DNA of 6,651 nt from JADFOJ01 sp041580235. GTDB taxonomy: Bacteria > Planctomycetota > Phycisphaerae > Phycisphaerales > SM1A02. How positions within the stretch are numbered: position 1 is the stretch's first letter; every line of letters begins with the position of its first letter. Positions 1 to 4,763 of the stretch are shown here, one piece after another. Position numbers and translations under genes: made by a program. The notes beneath the pieces are model-generated. The model did no database searches, had not been told where the DNA came from, and saw nothing but the letters and a program-made list of their open reading frames with translations. The stretch covers positions 1 through 6,651 of the forward strand of contig JBFGEG010000140.1 of assembly GCA_041580235.1 (NCBI GenBank), read 5' to 3'.

Positions 1-2
1 CG

Positions 3-425
3 GCCATGACGCCGGAGGACAAGAAGGCCGCCGAGGAAGCCTGGGAGGAGGCCCACCGCCGGGGACCGGTGGCCCTGATCATGTACGAGTCCGAAGGCTC
101 CTCGCCGATGTCGCCCATGAGCTTCATCACGGGCATCGTTCTGGACGTGCTGATCGCGGCGATTGCGGCGTTCCTGCTGTCCATGGCCGCCCCCGCCATC
201 CCGAGCTTCGTGGGCCGGGTGCTGTTCATCGTGCTGCTGGGGTTCTACACCGCGGTCGGCTCGAACCTGATGGACTGGAACTGGATGAACTACCCGCTGG
301 GCTTCAGCCTGCAGCTGGCCGGGGACTCCATCGTGACGTCCCTGCTACTGGGCCTCGTGCTGGCGGTCATCATCAAGCCGGAGTCATCGGTGGTCGACGA
401 GAGCGACTACGAGGTGCCGGTGTAG
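3..425 (+). CDS. Small polytopic membrane protein, 5'-truncated by window edge
   Basis: Integral inner-membrane protein of unknown function. The reading frame is open to the left edge (base 3 starts a codon). The first visible ATG is at 6, but nothing upstream can be judged, and the gene looks 5'-partial: from memory, similar planctomycete and acidobacterial proteins have an extra N-terminal membrane helix before this point. Counting from the ATG at 6, residues 1-20 are charged (many Glu/Lys), then comes a loop with SPMSPM at 33-38. Three hydrophobic segments follow at about 40-62, 68-88 and 104-123. A polar motif rich in Trp and Asn (LMDWNWMNYPLGF, 88-100) lies between the last two and is the most distinctive part. 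A short acidic tail ends the protein at TAG 423-425. It converges on the operon ending at 515. I cannot name a family; the coding call itself is well supported. Confidence 0.72.
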   Translation, partial: AMTPEDKKAAEEAWEEAHRRGPVALIMYESEGSSPMSPMSFITGIVLDVLIAAIAAFLLSMAAPAIPSFVGRVLFIVLLGFYTAVGSNLMDWNWMNYPLGFSLQLAGDSIVTSLLLGLVLAVIIKPESSVVDESDYEVPV

Positions 426-441
426 CGTTCAGACAAGACCT

Positions 442-510
442 CGTGCCGCGGGCAGCTTGTCTGCCAGTTCTGTTACGCAACGCACGGGCGGGCAAGCCGC
501 CCGTGGCACG
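442..510. repeat. REP-like pair of inverted palindromes; possible bidirectional terminator
   Basis: This lies between two convergent genes. Bases 442-465 and the reverse complement of 487-510 are 24-base copies that agree at 20 positions, so the region is a head-to-head pair of related elements. Each copy is itself palindromic: 451-455 pairs with 461-465 (GGCAG/CTGCC), and 483-491 pairs perfectly with 497-505 (CACGGGCGG/CCGCCCGTG) around a GCAAG loop. An extra perfect 8-base inverted repeat joins 430-437 (CAGACAAG) to 456-463. The arrangement resembles a REP/BIME element. There is no clear U-tract, so a role as terminator is inferred from the convergent position and the strong stems. Confidence 0.55.
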
Positions 511-514
511 CTGT

Positions 515-1909
515 CTAGCTACACGGCCCCCAGTTGCCGAGCACGATCAGGAACTCCCCGATGCCGACGACGCCGTCGCCGTCGAGGTCGGGCGGGCCGA
601 CCGACTTGGTGCCCCACAGCCCGATCACCATGAGGAAGTCCTTGATGCCGATCTCGCCGTCGCCGTCGAGATCACCCGAACACTCGCACTCCTGCGTGTC
701 GGGAACGCCGTTGCAGTTACAGTCGGCGAACAGCGTGTCGTCCATCGTGCCCCGGCCGAGCGTGCTGAGACTCCAGTCGTCCATGTGCTGCTCGAGGATG
801 GCCACGGTCTTGTCGAGCTCGGCGGTGCTCGGCGGATCGCCCGGCAGGTGAATCATGATCCAGCCGGTGCGGAAGTCCTTCTGGGCCGTGGTGTGATCCG
901 GGATCCGCGGGCCGGCCGCGGCGATGATGTCGGCGGAGTCGAACGTCGAGATCGGGCCGTTGTAGAACTGGCCGCACGAGGACGTATCCATGAACCGCAG
1001 CTCCGAGTTGCCGGCGTCCATCTCGGCCGGCGAGACGTAACCCATCAGGTACAGGTCCGAATAGCTGAAGACGCTGCCGGGGATGTCCGTGTTGAACGTC
1101 ACGAAGCTGCCGACGAGCTCCGCCGGGCTCGACCCCACCCACTCGGAGATCTCCATCGACGAGCCCTGCCCGTCCACCTGCCAGTTCCAGTGAAAGACAC
1201 GCCCGCAGCTCGCGTTGTCACCCTGCAGCACGCGACCGTCGAGCAACGGCGGCAGGAACATCCCGAAGCGGTGCTCGAACTCCTGCCCCAGGGCCATGCG
1301 GGTGAAGGTCGCGTTGCCGCCGGTGCCCGGCTGCCACAGGGATTTGTTGATGTTCCACATCATGATCATCCCCTGAAGGGCTTCACCGGCGAGCCCGAGC
1401 TCGTCGTGAATGTCGAAGATCGGGCTCTGGCCGATCGCCGAGCCGACATCGCCGATCCCCTCCACGTCGTTCGAGATGAGCTTGTAGAACGCGGCGCCGA
1501 TGAGGTGGTCGGGGTCGAAGTTCACCCAGAAGCCGATGAAGTCGTAGATGTCGCCGTGGGTCGCCAGCAGGCTGTTGGCGGCCTCGACCATGAGGTTGGT
1601 CAGCTCGGCGCTCGAGAAGTTCGTGAGCAACAGCTCGTTCGTGTCCTCATAGGGGAAGATGTGCTCGGGAGTGAGGCACTGCTGCGGGGAGCCGGCGGGC
1701 TGGGCCGGCGGAAGCTGCGGCAGAATCCGCGTTCTCGGATCGGCGATCTCGCCCCGCTGCACCCCCTTGCGGATCTCCTCCAGCCAGTAGGCGGGCTCCC
1801 GGAACCCGCAGTCGAAGGTAGAGAAGTCGGGCACCGGTTCGGCGGCGACCGCGGCTGCAAGCATCGTGGTGAACGAAAGACCGACGGCAGCCATCGACGT
1901 TGCCTTCAT
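515..1909 (-). CDS. Exported metalloprotease-like protein with degenerate HExxH and two C-terminal dockerin-like units
   Basis: A 464-residue secreted protein. Residues 1-23 form a signal peptide (MKATSMAAVGLSFTTM..., likely cut after VAA). The middle is gluzincin-like: ALGQEFEHRFG has its motif at 209-213, then HWNW at 240 and YSDLYLMG at 283-290. I recall this order from secreted bacterial proteins that carry HELGHRW, HW and YSxLDLYLMG. Here the first zinc-binding His is Gln209 (CAG, one base from His), so catalysis is doubtful. A Cys cluster (397, 399, 408, 410) with CNGVPD precedes two EF-hand/dockerin-like units at 413-433 and 441-461. It is the second gene of an operon. I chose ATG 1909 because GGGGA lies 8 bases upstream and the signal peptide then starts MK. 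ATG 1918 adds MTL and gives an ATGA overlap with the preceding stop; it is equally possible. The substrate is unknown. Confidence 0.82.
   Translation of the reverse strand: MKATSMAAVGLSFTTMLAAAVAAEPVPDFSTFDCGFREPAYWLEEIRKGVQRGEIADPRTRILPQLPPAQPAGSPQQCLTPEHIFPYEDTNELLLTNFSSAELTNLMVEAANSLLATHGDIYDFIGFWVNFDPDHLIGAAFYKLISNDVEGIGDVGSAIGQSPIFDIHDELGLAGEALQGMIMMWNINKSLWQPGTGGNATFTRMALGQEFEHRFGMFLPPLLDGRVLQGDNASCGRVFHWNWQVDGQGSSMEISEWVGSSPAELVGSFVTFNTDIPGSVFSYSDLYLMGYVSPAEMDAGNSELRFMDTSSCGQFYNGPISTFDSADIIAAAGPRIPDHTTAQKDFRTGWIMIHLPGDPPSTAELDKTVAILEQHMDDWSLSTLGRGTMDDTLFADCNCNGVPDTQECECSGDLDGDGEIGIKDFLMVIGLWGTKSVGPPDLDGDGVVGIGEFLIVLGNWGPCS
527..589 (-). repeat. Dockerin/EF-hand-like unit, second of the metalloprotease-like protein
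   Basis: Encodes a 21-residue unit starting DLDGDGVVGIGE and ending NWG. Asp 1, 3 and 5 and Glu 12 fit a calcium-binding EF-hand loop, and FLIVLGNWG would be the following helix. At DNA level it is very close to the unit at 2017-2079 in the upstream gene. Confidence 0.8.
611..673 (-). repeat. Dockerin/EF-hand-like unit, first of the metalloprotease-like protein
   Basis: Encodes a 21-residue unit starting DLDGDGEIGIKD and ending GLWG, with Asp at loop positions 1, 3, 5 and 12. Seven residues (TKSVGPP) separate it from the next unit. It is the most diverged of the four units in the window. Confidence 0.8.
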
Positions 1910-1914
1910 GAGCG

Positions 1915-3171
1915 TCATCCCCAGTTGCCGAGCACGATGAGAAAGTCGTTGATACCGACCTCGCAGTCGCCGTCGAAGTCGCCCGGGCACGACGGCGGGC
2001 ACGGATTCGGGCACTGCCCCCAGTTGCCGAGCACGATCAGGAAATCGTTGATCCCCACGACCCCGTCGCCGTCGGCATCGCCGGGCGGGAAGGGCTCCAC
2101 GCTGACCACATGCAGGCCGGTGCTCATGTTGGACAGCAGCACCCGGCCGGGACCGAACAGCGGGTAGACGCCCCAGAAGCTCTCGCCCGGATCGTACGTC
2201 GCGAACAGATCGAGCAGCCCCGTGTCGGGATCGATGTCGAAGACGAGCATACCCGCGGTGTACCACGAGTTGTACAGCCGGTATCCCTGGATCACCTGGT
2301 TGTGCACGCTGAAGGCCTCGTTGGTCGGCACCGCAAACGAGTCGGTCAGCTCCAGGGTCAGCGAGTCGCCGTTGTCGGTGATCCGGTAGACCTTGATCCC
2401 GCCGCCCTGGCGCTCCTCGCCGGAGACGACGTAGTCGCCGTTGTCCGTCGGCCAGCAGGAGTGCGTGCTCTGCCCGCCGTCGGGCGTCGAGCCGAGAAAG
2501 GCCGGCAGCTCGTTGGCCACGTTGCTCACGTCGTAGATCCACAGGCCGCTGTCCCACGCGCACGCATAGAGGCGGCCGTCCTTCACCGTGACGTCGTGGA
2601 CGAAGGAGCTGCCCACGTCCTCCAGCAGCCACGTCATGCTCGTGATGGGCGAGGCGGGCGGGTTGTCCGGGTCGAGCCCGGTCAGGTCGAAGATGCCGAC
2701 CCGCGTCGTCCCGCTGTCGGCCATGTAGAGAAAGCCGCTGTCGTAGAAGACGTTGTGGATCGCGCTGAACCCGTCGATGGCGATGTCCACGACCGGCGAC
2801 GGGTTGAGCGGGTCCCGCACGTCCACGATGTGGACGCTGGCCGCCCCGCTGCTTTCCAGCCCGATGAAGAGCAGGCCGTCGGCCACCTTGACGTCCTGGG
2901 CCGAGGCCGACGTGTTGGGCGGCGGCAGCGGGTACTCGAATCCGACCGGGTTCTCGGGGTCGCTGATGTCCACGATGTTCACGTGGGGCCCGCCGAAGTG
3001 GCCGACGTAGGCGAAGTCACCGTCGCCCCAGACGTCGGCGTACGTCCCGTTGTAGCCGTCCCATTGCCCCAGCAGGGTCACCTGGCCGGGCGCCCCGAAG
3101 CCGTGGGCTCCCGCACAGAGCATGATCGCGGCGGCGGCCGCCCGGCCGTACGTGGGAAAACGAAATGTCAC
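1915..3171 (-). CDS. Exported LVIVD / choice-of-anchor-B-like beta-propeller with two dockerin-like units
   Basis: A 418-residue secreted protein and the first gene of the minus-strand operon. The start is GTG 3171: it has an excellent GGAGGAGG ribosome site (3176-3183) and is followed at once by a signal peptide (residues 1 to about 27, Ala-rich core). The frame stays open further upstream, but there it lacks a ribosome site and would put charged sequence before the signal. Propeller-type repeats include HVNIVDISDPENP (63-75), then VHIVDVRDPLNP, VGIFDLTGLDPDNP and LWIYDVSN. Later blocks STHSCWPTDNGDYVVSGEE and FWGVYPLFGPG are typical of choice-of-anchor-B propellers. The C-terminus holds two dockerin-like units (365-385, 398-418) joined by a Cys/Pro linker (CPNPCPPSC). 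The protein ends exactly on the last NWG. Its stop overlaps the ATG at 1918 of the next gene as ATGA. The likely role is surface or extracellular binding; no enzymatic motif is seen. Confidence 0.86.
   Translation of the reverse strand: MTFRFPTYGRAAAAAIMLCAGAHGFGAPGQVTLLGQWDGYNGTYADVWGDGDFAYVGHFGGPHVNIVDISDPENPVGFEYPLPPPNTSASAQDVKVADGLLFIGLESSGAASVHIVDVRDPLNPSPVVDIAIDGFSAIHNVFYDSGFLYMADSGTTRVGIFDLTGLDPDNPPASPITSMTWLLEDVGSSFVHDVTVKDGRLYACAWDSGLWIYDVSNVANELPAFLGSTPDGGQSTHSCWPTDNGDYVVSGEERQGGGIKVYRITDNGDSLTLELTDSFAVPTNEAFSVHNQVIQGYRLYNSWYTAGMLVFDIDPDTGLLDLFATYDPGESFWGVYPLFGPGRVLLSNMSTGLHVVSVEPFPPGDADGDGVVGINDFLIVLGNWGQCPNPCPPSCPGDFDGDCEVGINDFLIVLGNWG
1918..1980 (-). repeat. Dockerin/EF-hand-like unit, last of the propeller protein
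   Basis: Encodes DFDGDCEVGIND...NWG, the final 21 residues of the protein. The loop Asp residues at 1, 3, 5 and 12 are kept, but the usual Gly after the third Asp is Cys. Its last bases overlap the start of the downstream gene. Confidence 0.8.
2017..2079 (-). repeat. Dockerin/EF-hand-like unit, first of the propeller protein
   Basis: Encodes DADGDGVVGIND...NWG with Asp at loop positions 1, 3, 5 and 12. Its FLIVLGNWG half is shared with the units at 527-589 and 1918-1980, including nearly all bases on the NWG side. Confidence 0.8.
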
Positions 3172-3175
3172 GAGA

Positions 3176-3183
3176 CCTCCTCC
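3176..3183 (-). promoter_or_regulatory. Strong ribosome binding site that fixes the GTG start at 3171
   Basis: On the minus strand this reads GGAGGAGG. The first GGAGG is 7 bases from GTG 3171 and the second is 4 bases away. It is the best Shine-Dalgarno in the window and the main reason for preferring GTG 3171 over the longer frame. Confidence 0.75.
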
Positions 3184-3208
3184 GTCGCTCGATCGGCGTG
3201 CCGGAGAC

Positions 3209-3214
3209 AGTATA
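3209..3214 (-). promoter_or_regulatory. Possible -10 box for the propeller/metalloprotease-like operon
   Basis: TATACT on the minus strand matches the sigma-70 -10 consensus at 5 of 6 bases, in an otherwise GC-rich divergent gap. Transcription would start near 3202, giving a leader of about 30 bases before GTG 3171. No good -35 exists at 16-18 bases; the best TTGACA-like hexamer (TTCACC) is only 13 bases away. The call rests on the -10 alone. Confidence 0.3.
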
Positions 3215-3251
3215 CGGGGTGCCGGCTGGTGAAGATTCGGCGGGCGAGACT

Positions 3252-3257
3252 TATCAT
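3252..3257 (+). promoter_or_regulatory. Possible -10 box for the DinB/VOC pair
   Basis: TATCAT matches the -10 consensus at 5 of 6 bases. Transcription would start near 3264, almost on ATG 3266, so the message would be leaderless or nearly so. That would fit the weak AAAGG only 2 bases before the ATG. No convincing -35 is visible. Confidence 0.22.
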
Positions 3258-3265
3258 GAAAGGCC

Positions 3266-4288
3266 ATGGGCAGGCAAGTGCTCACGCGGCCGCTGACTAC
3301 GCTTCGGGCTCTGTTCCTTCACAACGACTGGGCCCGCGACAGGCTCATTCAGGCTGCGCAGCGGCTGCCCGACGAGGCGCTCGACCGTCGCTTCGAGATG
3401 GGCTTGGGCAGCCTGCGCGGCACGCTCGATCATCTCTGTCGCGTCGAGCGCGGGTGGCTCGACCGCTGGCTCGGGTCGGCAACCGATCCCGGCGATACCC
3501 CGCCGCCGACCCTGGCCGACCTGCACGAGCAATTCCGGGCCACGGCCCGGCAGCGTGACGAGTTTCTCGACGGTCTTGGCGCGGCCGGCGAATCGAAGCG
3601 GATCGCCTTTACCCGTTCCGACGGCGCGTCGCGCGAGTATCCGCTGGGGGACATGATGCTCCATGTCTGCAACCACGGGTTCCATCACCGGGCGCAGACG
3701 CTCAACATGCTGCGTCACGCGGGCGCCGAGCCGCTCAACCTCGACTACCTCTGGATGGTGCTCGACTCCGCGCCGCCGCCCGCCACCGACTTCGACCCCC
3801 CCACCATCGCCGAGTACTACCGCTACAACGACTGGGCCCGCGATCGGGTGCTGGCCGCCGCCGAGACGGTGGACGACGCCGGCCTCGACCGGCGCTTCGA
3901 GATAGGGCTCGGCTCGGCGCGAAAGACCCTGCTGCACCTCTGCGACGCCGAGCAGTGGTGGCTCAAGAACTGGTCGGGGACGCCCGCCGAGAGCTTCGAT
4001 CAGCTCCCGGAGACGCTCTCGATCGCGGAGCTTCGCGAGTGCCTCGACGAGGCGGCCCGCGGCCGCAACGAGCTGCTGGCGACCCTCGCCGGGGACGACC
4101 TGCAGCGTAAGGTGCGGGTGCTCCCGGCCGACGGCCGCGAGCTGGTCTTCACGCTCGGCGACACGATGCTGCACCTGTGCGGTCACGGCACGCATCACCG
4201 CGCCCAGCTTCTCAACATGCTGCGGCATCTCGACGCGGAGCCGCCGGCACTGGATTACGTCCACTGGGTGCGGGCCGGCCAGCCGTGA
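3266..4288 (+). CDS. Tandem two-domain DinB-family protein
   Basis: A 340-residue cytoplasmic protein made of two DinB/YfiT-like four-helix metal-binding domains, about residues 10-165 and 180-336; single-domain members are usually 150-180 residues. The halves align through NDWARDR (20-26, 188-194), LDRRFExGLGS (39-49, 207-217), and HxCxHGxHHRAQxLNMLRH (133-151, 303-321). The three-His metal site is complete in both: His56/137/141 and His224/307/311. DinB-fold proteins include thiol-dependent S-transferases (bacillithiol, mycothiol) and many of unknown function, so the reaction is not known. A 19-base stretch at 3321-3339 recurs exactly at 3825-3843, 168 codons later. The start at ATG 3266 lies near the domain's usual N-terminus; its ribosome site is weak. 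A VOC gene follows after 34 bases. Confidence 0.88.
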   Translation: MGRQVLTRPLTTLRALFLHNDWARDRLIQAAQRLPDEALDRRFEMGLGSLRGTLDHLCRVERGWLDRWLGSATDPGDTPPPTLADLHEQFRATARQRDEFLDGLGAAGESKRIAFTRSDGASREYPLGDMMLHVCNHGFHHRAQTLNMLRHAGAEPLNLDYLWMVLDSAPPPATDFDPPTIAEYYRYNDWARDRVLAAAETVDDAGLDRRFEIGLGSARKTLLHLCDAEQWWLKNWSGTPAESFDQLPETLSIAELRECLDEAARGRNELLATLAGDDLQRKVRVLPADGRELVFTLGDTMLHLCGHGTHHRAQLLNMLRHLDAEPPALDYVHWVRAGQP

Positions 4289-4308
4289 CCGCCGGTCCCA
4301 CGATCTCC

Positions 4309-4316
4309 AAGAGGAG
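4309..4316 (+). promoter_or_regulatory. Ribosome binding site of the VOC gene
   Basis: AAGAGGAG lies 6 bases before ATG 4323. It supports that start and separate translation within the DinB-VOC transcript. No promoter or terminator is visible in the 34-base gap between the two genes. Confidence 0.6.
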
Positions 4317-4322
4317 CGAGCC

Positions 4323-4763
4323 ATGGCTGTGAAACCCATCCCCGACGGTCGGCCCCGCATCACGCCCTACCTGGCCGTGCACGGCGTGCCCAAGCTCATC
4401 GACTTCCTGAAGCAGGTGTTCGCGGCGGAGGTGACCCACCGCACGACGATGCCCGGCGGCCGCGAGCACGCCGAGGTCCGTATCGGGGAAGCCCTGGTCA
4501 TGATGGGCGAGCCGGGCGGCGACTGGAAGCCGATGCCCGGCTCGATCTACATCTACGTCAGCGACGCGGACTCCACCTACAAGCGAGCGCTGGAGGCCGG
4601 CGCGACCTCTCTCATGGAGCCGGCGGATCAGTATCACGGCGACCGCTACGGCGGGGTTCAGGACCCCTTCGGCAATCAGTGGTGGATCGCCACCCACATC
4701 GAGGACGTCTCGCCCGAGGAGATCGCCAGGCGCGAGGCCGCGCTCATGAAAGAACACGTTTAG
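4323..4763 (+). CDS. VOC-superfamily (PhnB/glyoxalase-like) protein
   Basis: A 146-residue cytoplasmic protein of the vicinal-oxygen-chelate fold, in the PhnB-like subgroup. Two beta-alpha-beta-beta-beta modules are visible. The first is about residues 12-62, with ITPYLAVHG at the start, then the LIDFLKQVFAAE helix and HAEVRIGEALVMMGE. The second is about 73-125: SIYIYVSDADSTYKRALEAGA, then the family signature DRYGGVQDPFGNQWWIATH (107-125). Some VOC proteins bind a divalent metal and act on glutathione adducts, epoxides or aromatic diols, or bind antibiotics. PhnB-like members are mostly uncharacterised, so no substrate is proposed. A charged helix (EDVSPEEIARREAALMKEH) ends the protein. It is probably co-transcribed with the DinB gene; the pairing of DinB and PhnB-like genes is common. 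Its TAG (4761-4763) overlaps the stop of the convergent gene. Confidence 0.88.
   Translation: MAVKPIPDGRPRITPYLAVHGVPKLIDFLKQVFAAEVTHRTTMPGGREHAEVRIGEALVMMGEPGGDWKPMPGSIYIYVSDADSTYKRALEAGATSLMEPADQYHGDRYGGVQDPFGNQWWIATHIEDVSPEEIARREAALMKEHV

Noticed and set aside
443..2167. A 574-codon open frame on the plus strand, antisense to the two secreted-protein genes
   Set aside because: It is rich in Arg, Val, Asp and His with no hydrophobic core or known motif, as expected from the complement of GC-rich coding DNA. The minus strand has signal peptides, propeller motifs and dockerin-like units.
1919..2632. Extension of the metalloprotease-like frame upstream into the propeller gene
   Set aside because: The added 238 residues are low-complexity Arg/Gly/Ala sequence, while the other frame encodes the propeller. 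A signal peptide and a start with ribosome site lie at 1909-1918.
3169..3171. Lipoprotein signal (LC within residues 18-19) in the propeller protein
   Set aside because: The residues before Cys19 are I-M-L, so there is no Gly/Ala/Ser at -1 as a lipobox needs. A normal signal peptidase I site is more likely.
3215..3233. TTCACC as a -35 box for the minus-strand TATACT
   Set aside because: The spacer is only 13 bases, too short for a sigma-70 promoter.
3172..3285. Upstream start (ATG near 3285) for the propeller gene, adding 38 residues
   Set aside because: No ribosome site precedes it, it would overlap the DinB start, and it places a charged stretch before a normal signal peptide. GTG 3171 has GGAGGAGG directly upstream.
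2110..3558. A 482-codon plus-strand open frame across the propeller gene and the divergent gap
   Set aside because: Composition is that of an antisense shadow; it runs through the promoter region and into the DinB gene in another frame.
3254..4363. A 369-codon minus-strand open frame opposite the DinB gene
   Set aside because: The plus-strand product has two clear DinB domains with His triads; the antisense product has no recognisable feature.
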